In this document: positions 1 through 7,983 of the stretch, piece by piece
How the letters are laid out: each line of letters begins with the position of its first letter
Numbering within the stretch: the first letter of the stretch is position 1
Assembly (NCBI GenBank): GCA_002348345.1
Contig: DEAY01000101.1
Span: 2,367 to 12,626 of the forward strand
DNA length: 10,260 bases
Origin: Verrucomicrobia bacterium UBA2970
GTDB lineage: Bacteria; Verrucomicrobiota; Verrucomicrobiia; Limisphaerales; AAA164-E04
Direction: 5' to 3'
Program-made: the position numbers and the translations under genes
Notes under the pieces: model-generated
What the model was told of the DNA's origin: nothing
Seen by the model: only the letters and a program-made list of their open reading frames with translations
Databases searched by the model: none

Positions 1-103
1 CGGCCTCCACGGCGGTGGGTTCCCCGCTCCGTTTGAGCCGCCGCACCCTCAGCAGGATCTCACGTGGGTCGATGCCTCCTCTCGCCCCCAAGACAACATT
101 GAG

Positions 104-1885
104 CTAGGGATTCGTCGCGGCGAGGGTTCGAGGGTTATCTGGTCGCTCGTAGACGAAGTCCACCCAACCATTCAACATCTCATCAAAGGTTTGCTCCCCC
201 CACGACACGGTCCGCTTTGGATCCGGATTATTCGGATTATCCGCTGAATTGTCCCAGACTCCGGTAACGGTGAGTCGGCTTCCTTTCCGCACGAGAAGCG
301 GCTCTTCAAAACGATAGATACTTTGCCAATTGAAATCGTAACTCGGCACCTGAAGCACCATTTCCTCTTTTCCGTCCGGATCACGCAAGATGTATCGCGC
401 GGCCACCCCTCGGAGATGCATGTGAGGCATCAAGGAAAGAATACGAGCGTCGTCCCGAAACCGGTAGGTCGCCTTTCGAGAATGCCACCTCGCCCCCGGA
501 GGAATACTGAGTTCCCGTTGCCACATGATATTGGTATGGATCTCCCGTTCTGGACGTTCCTTGGCAAAGCGAATTCCGATCTTGGAACGATCAACCGTCT
601 CCTGACCGTTGGGAGTATAGTGCAGTTCAAATCGCAGTTTCGCTCCGGCCGGAATCCGACGAGCCACTCCCTCAGGATACCGAGACGGCATGTCCCCAGG
701 TGCCCAGCCCACTAGAATCGAGGTCTCACCATCTCGATCGAAAACCCGTTTGCCCGGCGCCACAATGTAGGCGATGATATGGTGAACCACTTCCGCGTTA
801 CCGGGAAGAGCTTCCGCAGACTGAACCCAGACATCTTCTTCAAACCCCGGATCCACCGTGTAATACTGGTAGTCCACGACCCCCGAGGCGGGAACACGCT
901 CCTCTTGCGGCATGGCGAGAACCAGGTCTGGAGTTCCGATCGTCCACTCCCCGTCCTGAGCAACCGTCGCGAGCTCCGCATCATTCGAATCCCCTTCCGG
1001 ACAACCCGCATCAATCCAGGCCAATAGCCGGTTCCGCTCATCCTTGGACAGCGACCGGTTGTTGAGGAAATCGCCATAGTGCGGATCAGCATGCCACGGC
1101 GGCATTCGTTCTTCGGCAACCACTTCACGGATCGTCTCGGCAAATCGCTTCACCTGCGGATAAGCCGTGAAGGCAATTTGTCCGACTCCCCCCTTTTGAT
1201 GACACTCCAAACAGCGCCGCGACATCAGCGGCGCGATATCCTTGCCGTAAGTTAACGCCCTCTTTGAATACGGGTTCTCGGCGTAATCAATCACACAGCC
1301 CGTCGCCGTCGTCGATGCACGGGTCACCGACTGCCCTGCCAAAACCTGATCCAGAGCAACCTTCAGATCATGATCCCCAACCTTCGGGCGTCGATGCGTG
1401 ACCGTGTATTGATCGTTGATCCGCCCCTTGTAGACAAGGCGATGGGTCTCATCAAAGAGAAAGACTTCCGGGGTTCGTTTCGCCCCGAGCCGGCGAGCCA
1501 ATGTCTGGTCGAAATCCTTCAGCACACCAAAAGGAAGTTCATGTTCCCAGGCATGTCCCGCGACCCGGTTAAACGAATCACCCGGATCGGAATTGATCAT
1601 GATCAACCCAACACCCCGCTCCTGATACTCCTGATGAAGCGATTTCAGAGTCGGAAGGTAGAGATTGACCAGTGGGCATGCGGTCGAACCAAAAACAAAG
1701 GCCACGGCCTTGGCATCGGCATAATCGTCCCATGAGCGGAGCCGGCGCTGACAATCGTATAAGGAAAACTCGTCGAGAGACTCGCCAAGCGAGATGGTCC
1801 CGCCCCTGCTCGTCTGCGAGAGGAACACTCCGACGGCACTGATGGCTGTCAAGAGTTGAACCGTTCGAATCATTGATGTTTGCAT
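104..1885 (-). CDS. Secreted redoxin / cytochrome c / copper type II monooxygenase-like fusion protein
   Basis: Three modules are visible; numbering is from the GTG at 1909, and the preferred start is residue 9. Residues about 13-37 look like a signal peptide. Residues about 40-190 are a thioredoxin-fold redoxin domain of the AhpC/TSA or ResA type with one active-site-like Cys (C78 in STACPLV); the second Cys of a CxxC is replaced by V81. A CxxCH heme c motif follows (C233, C236, H237), with M269 in RMPPWHADP as a possible axial ligand. Residues about 340-590 match the copper type II ascorbate-dependent monooxygenase (PHM/DBM) pattern: H376-H377, H430 in LHYTPNG, H496 and H498 in MPHMHLRG, and M578 as a candidate last ligand. 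The protein is probably periplasmic and redox-active; the substrate is unknown. The GTG at 1909 would also be open, but the ATG at 1885 has GAGGG five bases upstream and leaves a better signal peptide. The stop is TAG. Confidence 0.88.
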   Translation of the reverse strand: MQTSMIRTVQLLTAISAVGVFLSQTSRGGTISLGESLDEFSLYDCQRRLRSWDDYADAKAVAFVFGSTACPLVNLYLPTLKSLHQEYQERGVGLIMINSDPGDSFNRVAGHAWEHELPFGVLKDFDQTLARRLGAKRTPEVFLFDETHRLVYKGRINDQYTVTHRRPKVGDHDLKVALDQVLAGQSVTRASTTATGCVIDYAENPYSKRALTYGKDIAPLMSRRCLECHQKGGVGQIAFTAYPQVKRFAETIREVVAEERMPPWHADPHYGDFLNNRSLSKDERNRLLAWIDAGCPEGDSNDAELATVAQDGEWTIGTPDLVLAMPQEERVPASGVVDYQYYTVDPGFEEDVWVQSAEALPGNAEVVHHIIAYIVAPGKRVFDRDGETSILVGWAPGDMPSRYPEGVARRIPAGAKLRFELHYTPNGQETVDRSKIGIRFAKERPEREIHTNIMWQRELSIPPGARWHSRKATYRFRDDARILSLMPHMHLRGVAARYILRDPDGKEEMVLQVPSYDFNWQSIYRFEEPLLVRKGSRLTVTGVWDNSADNPNNPDPKRTVSWGEQTFDEMLNGWVDFVYERPDNPRTLAATNP

Positions 1886-1890
1886 TTTAA

Positions 1891-1895
1891 CCCTC
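1891..1895 (-). promoter_or_regulatory. Shine-Dalgarno site deciding the start of the redoxin fusion gene
   Basis: On the minus strand, GAGGG is followed by TTAAA and then ATG at 1885-1883, giving five-base spacing. This favours the ATG at 1885 over the in-frame upstream GTG at 1909, which has no comparable site. A further in-frame ATG lies at 1873. Confidence 0.6.
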
Positions 1896-1987
1896 AGAGA
1901 AAGGGGCACCCCAAGGTGGTTCCCCCTTGCCGTCTAGAAAACCATTTCCCCCAGAAAAAACAAGGCGCTTCGTCGTCTCTTCTTGCT

Positions 1988-3730
1988 CTAGAACTCACCC
2001 CTCCAGAGGGGATCAAGTCGCCGCAGTTCCGCTTTGATCTCCGTCCCTTCGTAAAATGAAACCATCCCTCTCAGTCGAACCGTCACCCCGGGGGGGCAAT
2101 CGGGGAAACGAGGATCCGCGTGGAGACAGGGGCAATGACGATTCCCCCAGGGTCTCCGGCAACCTTGCCACCCGGTGATCACCCAGCGGTTCCCCTCTTC
2201 ATTACGACAGGCGGCATAAGGAATCGAGTAGACTTTGTTTCGATTATCTCGATCGGCGAAACCCCTCAGTTCGCGCAACATCACGCAGTTCTGAAGATTA
2301 AGGCCGGTCAACGTCGTCTCCGTTCCATTCTTCAACCATAGTTCCATTTCCACCATCGAAGGACCACTTTGAATTCGAGCGCCAAAGCTGACTTGATTCG
2401 GAAGCACTCGCTCGATTCGCAGCACTGAATCTCCCTCTCGTTCCCATTCCAGCGGCTCTAATTCAATCCCTTCCTCGGACCATTTGGTATCGATATGGGT
2501 GTGCGCCAAATAGAGTAGGTGTCGGTCTTCTCCCGTCCCTTCCCAAATCGCTTCCGGGACATCAACCACCGCGTAGCCCCCGTCCTTCCAGGGAGCAAAC
2601 AAACTAAACTTGGTCTCTCGTTGCGGCCGCATGGCTCCATCCAGGAATCCAATCCGAGGATGGCGCCCGCCGGGGTAGGGACGAAGGGTCAGAGGACGCC
2701 CGGAAAAAGACCGAGTTCGCCCCTTGCTCAAGCCGAGGCGAGAGGACTCCTGGCTGATCACCTCGACACTCAATCCCGTCGCAGCCCGCACTTCCCAGGA
2801 ACTGTAGCCGTGTTCTTCCACCATCGTTCGCAACCAATACGCTTGCTCATCCGACGACCTGGGCTGGCGAAAGGAATCGCGAGATTGGCCGCGGCGCAAG
2901 CTTCGCTGTCGATCCTCGATCACCTCGTGATGCCGATTCGGAACGAGGGTGGGATCCACATAATGCTTCAGATCCCGCAGGGCGATCACCTTGAACTGGT
3001 TGGCCGCCAAATAGTCCATGTATTCCACAAACCGCTCCTTGGGGGTATGAACCCAGGCATGGGCACGATCGGGCACCCCATGAAACTGAATTACCGCAAT
3101 TCGTCCGAACTTGGCCTGTTCCACCGCCGTCACAAAATCTTCGAGCCGCCAATGCGGTCGCGAATCACCGGCCGAGGGAATGAGCAATGGATGATCGAGC
3201 CCCGGTTCATAAGCAAATCCCCTTCCCAATTCGTAGGGGTGCTCCGGGGCGCCTCCCCGACGGGCGAATGTAAACCCCAACCGGGCCAAGGCCTCGATGG
3301 CTCCGTCGGAAATGGCATTCCCCGGATAGGCGAACGACGTCGGCCGAGGGATTCCATATTCCTGACATCGTCGGTTGATCGCCTCGACCTGTTCGGTCAG
3401 CCGAGGCAGATTCCCCTCGGTCAACCCCATGTGGTCCCGAGTATGATTGCCAATCTCAAACCCATCCCGATGGAGCGAAGCAATCTCCTCCCACGTCATA
3501 TACTTCTCCTTGTCCGTCCCAAACTCAAACCCCTCGGTCACGAAGAAGGTGGCTCCAAAGCCATACTGTTTGAGCATCGGACCAACGACGGAATAGTGTG
3601 ACTTGATGGAATCGTCAAAGGTCAACACCACGACCTTGTCCGGCACCGCTGCGCCAAGCGAAAACGTCAAGGCAACCGATGACAAGAGACTCAATGCGTA
3701 ATTCCAATCAGGCCGTCGCTTTCCAAGCAT
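1988..3730 (-). CDS. Secreted polysaccharide deacetylase (NodB fold) with HTH-like segment and C-terminal extension
   Basis: The 580-residue product has a signal peptide (about 1-29, ending near LGAAVP). A NodB-homology (carbohydrate esterase 4-like) domain covers about 32-255. Its motifs are TFDDS with D39 and D40, the metal-binding pair H96/H100 in NHTRDH, YPG at 135-137, and H217 in IQFHG as the likely catalytic acid. These support metal-dependent N- or O-deacetylation of a polysaccharide outside the cytoplasm. Residues about 295-340 look like a small helix-turn-helix (VRAATGLSVEVIS followed by LGLS). Residues about 345-580 are a beta-rich, Trp- and Cys-containing domain that I do not recognise, with a motif near HADPRFPDCPPG; it may bind carbohydrate. 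The ATG at 3730 is chosen because it gives a clean signal peptide; its ribosome site is weak (GAGGG 15 bases upstream). Substrate and partner genes cannot be told from the sequence. Confidence 0.85.
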   Translation of the reverse strand: MLGKRRPDWNYALSLLSSVALTFSLGAAVPDKVVVLTFDDSIKSHYSVVGPMLKQYGFGATFFVTEGFEFGTDKEKYMTWEEIASLHRDGFEIGNHTRDHMGLTEGNLPRLTEQVEAINRRCQEYGIPRPTSFAYPGNAISDGAIEALARLGFTFARRGGAPEHPYELGRGFAYEPGLDHPLLIPSAGDSRPHWRLEDFVTAVEQAKFGRIAVIQFHGVPDRAHAWVHTPKERFVEYMDYLAANQFKVIALRDLKHYVDPTLVPNRHHEVIEDRQRSLRRGQSRDSFRQPRSSDEQAYWLRTMVEEHGYSSWEVRAATGLSVEVISQESSRLGLSKGRTRSFSGRPLTLRPYPGGRHPRIGFLDGAMRPQRETKFSLFAPWKDGGYAVVDVPEAIWEGTGEDRHLLYLAHTHIDTKWSEEGIELEPLEWEREGDSVLRIERVLPNQVSFGARIQSGPSMVEMELWLKNGTETTLTGLNLQNCVMLRELRGFADRDNRNKVYSIPYAACRNEEGNRWVITGWQGCRRPWGNRHCPCLHADPRFPDCPPGVTVRLRGMVSFYEGTEIKAELRRLDPLWRGEF

Positions 3731-3886
3731 AACCCATTTGTAGCACCCTCACGGGAAATGGCAACAATCCCCGGCGCGCCACCACCAGGCCCGACTTCAT
3801 CCCGTCTCTTCCTTTCGTGAAACCCTGGCCCTCAAAACCCTCGCAATCGCCGTCTTGGGACCCTGCTCGGGGAATCCGGCAGTCAA

Positions 3887-5932
3887 TCAATGGGTTCCAT
3901 CTTCAGAGACCAATGCGACCCGAAAGCCAAGATTACCACTGTAGACCTCGAACCAATCCCGGTGTCGGTCCGATCGCCGACAATTCGACGCCGCCTCCAT
4001 CCAACTCCCTCCTCTGATCACGTGAAAGCTCGTATCATCATTGCCGGGGGCGCCGCTTGGATCGATCACCTGGCCGCCAGGATAGGCTCCATAGCGGTCC
4101 AAGCACCATTCGTGTACATTCCCATAAAGGCCGTGGATGCCCCAGGCATTCGCCTCCCTTGTCTTGACCGGATGGGTCACCCCCTCGCTATTCGCCTCAT
4201 ACCAGGCGAACTTGCCGAGCGTCTCATAGGCGGGATCATCGCCGTAGTGATAACGGGCCGTTTGCCCTGACTGGCAGGCATAGTCCCATTGGGCCTCGGT
4301 CGGCAAACGGTAACGGTAGCCTTCGGGTAGTCGCCCCAGTTGACGTTCCCGATGGGTCAGTCTCCGACAATAATCCATCGCCTGCTGCCACCGCACATTG
4401 GTGACCGGATGACTCCAGTCGAATCGGAAACGGGAAGGGTTCAATCCCATGACGCTGAAGTACTCGGACTGCGTCACCTCATGAACCCCGATGCCGTATC
4501 GTTGGGTGAGCGTCACGGTCGTGATCGGTGCCTCATCGCGATCTCGGTCCGGGTCACTCTCTGGGCTTCCCAGCTCAAACGTCCCCGGCTCAATCCAAAC
4601 CATCTCGGGCGCCTCCGTCTGATCCAATGGTGTTCTTGGAAAGAGGTGGGAGTCAAAGCGCCCTCGATAGAAACGCACATTCGGAGCCGATTCTTCCGGA
4701 TCAGAGACCGCAACAGGTGATCCAAATACTCGAAAAGGCTTTTCCAAAATGCTCCAGGCTTCAAGATCCTCCGAAATTTCGAAGAAAACCCGACCGGGTC
4801 GCCCAGCATGAATCTCAATCCGGTTGGGACGGCTCAAAACCGCTCTGAACCGAAGCAATGGATTCGATGGGGAGGAGGTCCGATACAGCTGAACATCATC
4901 AAGAAGAACGCCAACCGCGGGCTTCTCGGTTCTCGTATCAGAGCTCTTCCCTTTTTCAAAGCGTAGAACAAACTGCCCAAACGACTTCCCCACTCTCTCC
5001 GGAACCTCAAACTCGGCGATTCGATACTTCCAGGAAACCGGGTCGCTCTGATCGGTGATGTGATACTGGGTTTCGATCACAGGCGGAAAAGAGAGACCCT
5101 GTTCCTCAATCACGAGAGAAACCGTTCCCCCGGCAGAATCCGTCGGAACGGCAAGGGAAAAAACCAACCGGTAATGCCCCGCATACAGGTTGAGGACCTG
5201 TTCGGCGAATGGAACCGTTTCGAGATTCCAACACCGTTCTCCATGGCAAATGGATTGCCCCTCGACCCCGCTGCCCCCCGGCGATGCCCAGTATTGCTGC
5301 CCCGATTCAAAACTGCCGTTTTGCAACAGATTCAAGGTTCGGTCGTAAGAGACCGGCGCCAAATCTGACGCCACCTGAACGGTGACGCGATCCCGCCGTT
5401 CCCGCCCCCCCCACTGCCAGACATAGACTCCCTCCTCCAAACCAAGATCGTGCAGGCCGATCCCGGGGTAACGGGCGAATCCCGACAACTCGCTTCCCGA
5501 AAGATAACCCCGGGGCAACACCAGCAGGCGTCGCTTTGGTAACACTCCAAAAACATCACCTCCCCCGTACACTTCAAGACCCACCTCGTTCAATCCAAAC
5601 TGAGTGGGACCTTCAATGCCTCGAAACAACCGGGCCGGAACGCTCCGAGGATCGCCTACCCTCACCATCCCAGAACCGGGATGAAAACCAAAATCACTGT
5701 TGAATACCAAATCATCAAAGAAGAAGCCCAAGCCGCTGGTGTTAACCCTTCCCCGCCCGTCCACTTGAATCCCCTCCTCGGTCTCGGTCACGGCAATTAC
5801 CATTTCCCCAAGTGCCATAAAGGGCAGCAGCAAGGCGAAACAAGTCCCGAACACGAGGTTCCAACCCCTGATCTCTGCTAGAAGAAAACGGGAATCAATC
5901 ACTCGACACATTTCATGCTGACGGGCCTCCAT
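3887..5932 (-). CDS. Secreted SUMF1/FGE-like protein with exosortase-substrate-like N-terminal domain
   Basis: The 681-residue product has a hydrophobic export segment at about 24-42. Residues about 44-188 resemble the exported N-terminal domain common in PEP-CTERM/exosortase substrates (GDVFG at 125-129, LPRGYLSGSELSGFARYPG, GVYVWQWGG), but no C-terminal sorting signal is present. Residues about 198-352 look like a jelly-roll carbohydrate-binding-type module (NLLQNGSFESG, DDVQLY). Residues about 362-425 match a short beta module frequent in verrucomicrobial surface proteins. Residues about 442-675 are a formylglycine-generating-enzyme-like (SUMF1) domain: MVWIEPGTFELGS, HEVTQSEYFSVMGLNPSRF, RLPTEAQWDYAC, GLYGNVHEWC, VIRGGSW, GNLGFRVA. 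In true FGEs two Cys flank RGGSWxC....C; here the first is E646 and only C651 remains, so sulfatase activation is unlikely. The start could be M1 (5932) or M8 (5911); neither has a well-spaced ribosome site. The stop is TGA. Confidence 0.85.
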   Translation of the reverse strand: MEARQHEMCRVIDSRFLLAEIRGWNLVFGTCFALLLPFMALGEMVIAVTETEEGIQVDGRGRVNTSGLGFFFDDLVFNSDFGFHPGSGMVRVGDPRSVPARLFRGIEGPTQFGLNEVGLEVYGGGDVFGVLPKRRLLVLPRGYLSGSELSGFARYPGIGLHDLGLEEGVYVWQWGGRERRDRVTVQVASDLAPVSYDRTLNLLQNGSFESGQQYWASPGGSGVEGQSICHGERCWNLETVPFAEQVLNLYAGHYRLVFSLAVPTDSAGGTVSLVIEEQGLSFPPVIETQYHITDQSDPVSWKYRIAEFEVPERVGKSFGQFVLRFEKGKSSDTRTEKPAVGVLLDDVQLYRTSSPSNPLLRFRAVLSRPNRIEIHAGRPGRVFFEISEDLEAWSILEKPFRVFGSPVAVSDPEESAPNVRFYRGRFDSHLFPRTPLDQTEAPEMVWIEPGTFELGSPESDPDRDRDEAPITTVTLTQRYGIGVHEVTQSEYFSVMGLNPSRFRFDWSHPVTNVRWQQAMDYCRRLTHRERQLGRLPEGYRYRLPTEAQWDYACQSGQTARYHYGDDPAYETLGKFAWYEANSEGVTHPVKTREANAWGIHGLYGNVHEWCLDRYGAYPGGQVIDPSGAPGNDDTSFHVIRGGSWMEAASNCRRSDRHRDWFEVYSGNLGFRVALVSEDGTH

Positions 5933-6018
5933 CTCTTGTTGTTCGCTGATCTCTGGGACGGCGGGAGCCTATCCCCTTGGATTCCTCGTGCCAAGCTCCA
6001 GGGGCAAGCAACCACGGG

Positions 6019-6053
6019 AAAAAAGAGAGGGCTGTCGCATCGGCGACAGCCCT
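6019..6053 (-). terminator. Rho-independent terminator after the broken LamG gene
   Basis: There is a perfect 11-bp inverted repeat, AGGGCTGTCGC at 6028-6038 and GCGACAGCCCT at 6043-6053, with a four-base loop. On the minus strand it is followed by CTC and a run of six T (6019-6024). It lies 28 bases past the stop codon at 6082 and upstream of the SUMF1-like gene, so it should separate the two transcription units and implies a separate promoter for the latter within about 5933-6018. Confidence 0.92.
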
Positions 6054-6081
6054 ACTCAACCAGAAGGCTTTCCAAAAGGTC

Positions 6082-7488
6082 CTAACGAGCGATGTAGAAC
6101 CGAATGGCGGGACCCGCACCCGGATTCACCGTGAAGGGCGAACTCGCTCCGTTAACCGCCTGATAAGGCCCCCCAACCGTTTCCGAACCTTGAAGGGTAG
6201 CGCGATACTCAATGGTGATCGAGCCATCCTCATTGACGGAGAAGGCATTGATCTGCGGCGGTTCTTGTCCGGGGATGAGAGGCAGGACGATCGGAGGCAG
6301 CACGATCAGGGGTGCGCCCGACGGTAAGACCGCAGAGGTCAGCCGGATATTGTCGATGGCCCACCACCAATTGTTTCCGGCATCCAGATAACCGAAAGTG
6401 AGCACCACGGCTTCTGCCCCTTCAGGATTCTGCAAGGGCGCCACCACCGTATCGTTGGGAGCGTGATTTTTGAAGTTCCCGGAGCCCGAATCCAAGTCGA
6501 ACACCAGAACCTCCATCGGCTCACCAACGTCGAAGGACACCAAAACCGAGGCGCTCCGGGTATCCTCCTGACGCCAGCTCGAATCAAACCGCAGCACGAT
6601 CGAATCGGGGCGACACCGGCCACCGGAATGACGGGTGTACTCAACCAGGTATCCATGAGACCATCCGCACCCGGTTGATCATCCCATTCGTCGCCATCAG
6701 CGATCGCAACCGCCCCGGTCGCCTTGGTGAATTCATCACGGCTTTTGCCCGCTACCGAATTCCACCAATCCAACGTAGCAAAGCTCCTACCCGCCCATTC
6801 GGTCACCCCGTCCAGGTCAGAGTCGCCCGCCTCAAATGTCACCGAGCCCCCCTCGGCAACCGATTGGCTCGACGGACTGCTAGTCACCGTGGGCGGTTTA
6901 GCCCCTGCGTTCACGGTGACATTGCCGATCGCTCACCACCAGTCGTTGCCCATGTCAAACATCCTGAAGTTGATGACTAGATTCTTAGCACCGGCTGGAT
7001 TGCCCAAATCAAGAATGATGGTTTCGTTGGTCGGAGCCCCCAACGAGGTATCAAGCGGCGCCACATCGCCGCGGGGAAACCACTCCACGATAAAACTCGG
7101 GACGGCGGGCGGTTCCTGGGGAATCCCCCCAGCAGACGGGCCGCCAATGGCAATCATCTGCTCGTTTGACAAAGCCTCAGCACGGAACTGAATGCTGGTG
7201 ACAAAACCCGACTCAGTCCGAGCCAAATCGGCATCCGAATCGTCACTGACCAAGAGAGACGAGCTGTCGACCGTCAAACGACCCTCCTCGAAATCGAGAT
7301 CCGTCACACTACCAGCTCCCACCAAGCGACCGTCGACGTATTTCCGGACCCGGAACGCCTCTTCGTCGGTCACCCAAGCCACTCGATGCCAGATGTCAGG
7401 ACGCCCCCCCTCCTCCAGCACCCAGATGCGTCAGCGTATTCGCACCATCAAAGCAAGTGAAGATACCGCGATCATCGCTCGCTTCAGA
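6082..7488 (-). pseudogene. Broken LamG / PKD-like secreted surface protein gene, 5' truncated
   Basis: Three consecutive reading segments join into one recognisable protein once the lesions are bridged. Segment one (about 7488-7411) reads DDRGIFTCFDGANTLTHLGA and segment two (about 7410-6936) continues RPDIWHRVAWVTDE to SGFVTSIQFRAEALSNEQ and GGPSAGGIP, together the end of a LamG (concanavalin-like) domain. Next comes a module ending NDWW, a linker with SQSVAEGGSVTFEAG, and a module with KSRDEFTKATG, DSSWRQE and NNWWWAIDNI. The C-terminus (TIEYRATLQGSETVGGPYQ to RFYIAR) ends at the TGA-free stop at 6082. Lesions: a frameshift at the seven-base G run at 7404-7410, an in-frame TGA at 6933-6935 where a Trp codon is expected, and a frameshift at the C4 run at 6607-6610. 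No start or signal peptide is present; homology ends about 30 bases after the lipoprotein stop. The intact form was probably exported and possibly carbohydrate-binding. The two frameshifts could be sequencing errors; the TGA and missing 5' end argue for real decay. Confidence 0.8.
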
Positions 7489-7519
7489 TCACTTTGTCGT
7501 CCCATACTCGTGCTTGGTT

Positions 7520-7897
7520 CTATTTGGTCACTTGATTGTATCGGATATACTTCTCGGCGCTGGTGTCGCTTTCCATATCAGCCGCTTCTTGAATCTTGGC
7601 GGTTAACGTAATCAGGCAGCGACTGGCAATCTCTCGTCGCTCATCGGTAATCTCACGGAGCGCGCAGATCCTTCGGAATTCTGCAATCGATTCGGGAAAT
7701 TTTTCTTCTTCAAACAGCAACACTGCCTTTTCGGCAATTTCACGGGTTTGCTGGGGCGCCGCCGCAAAAGCCTCCCGAATGACAGTGGGGAGTTGATCCT
7801 CCTCGAGAGCAACAGGCCCTTTGTAGACACCGCTTCCGCATCCTCCAAAAAGGAGAACCACAAACACACTCCCTATCAAATCATGAAGTCTCTTCAT
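7520..7897 (-). CDS. Small predicted lipoprotein, hypothetical
   Basis: The 125-residue product starts with a lipoprotein signal (MKRLHDLIG, then a hydrophobic stretch) ending in a loose lipobox, LFGGC with C20 as the lipidated residue. The rest is charged and helical (about 34-118). It has a TPR-like flavour around AEKAVLLFEEEKFPESIAEFR but only one convincing repeat, and one further Cys (C94). The ATG at 7897 is preceded closely by AAGGTGGT, an acceptable though tight ribosome site. It lies 86 bases downstream of the pseudopilin-like gene on the same strand. Small lipoproteins next to single pseudopilin-like genes recur in Verrucomicrobiota as I remember them, so a shared envelope role is possible but is inference. 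I recognise no specific family. Confidence 0.72.
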   Translation of the reverse strand: MKRLHDLIGSVFVVLLFGGCGSGVYKGPVALEEDQLPTVIREAFAAAPQQTREIAEKAVLLFEEEKFPESIAEFRRICALREITDERREIASRCLITLTAKIQEAADMESDTSAEKYIRYNQVTK

Positions 7898-7983
7898 ACC
7901 ACCTTATTAGATGTTCGGCCCTAATCTCCAGGCAATGGGCCACCAAAAAACAGTCCTGTTATCACTCAAACTGCCGCACCCTG

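Noticed and set aside
1..103. Open minus-strand frame in line with the stop of the redoxin fusion gene, reading DPREILLRVRRLKRSG and running off the window
   Set aside because: It could be the start of a downstream gene; an AGGAGG lies at 75-80 but no start codon in this frame follows at good spacing. Too short to call.
2519..3601. Plus-strand open frame of 360 codons
   Set aside because: It is antisense to the deacetylase, whose catalytic motifs and signal peptide are clear. The plus-strand product is Pro/Arg/His-rich with no recognisable domain.
3708..3890. Minus-strand 60-codon frame between the SUMF1-like gene and the deacetylase, starting at a TTG
   Set aside because: No ribosome site at its start, no recognisable domain, and it overlaps both neighbours.
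6933..6935. Possible reassignment of TGA to Trp
   Set aside because: TGA is the natural stop of the SUMF1-like gene (3887-3889), and the same pseudogene carries frameshifts, so a nonsense mutation is simpler.
7440..7510. Minus-strand ATG giving MGRQSDLKRAMIAVSSLALM, which looks like a signal peptide ahead of the LamG remnant
   Set aside because: Its frame meets a TGA after 24 codons and does not match the LamG frame. The hydrophobic look is a shifted reading of the LamG codons.
7945..7960. Minus-strand AACAGGACTGTT followed by T residues after the pseudopilin-like gene
   Set aside because: The stem is at most four AT-rich base pairs once a loop is allowed, too weak to call a terminator.
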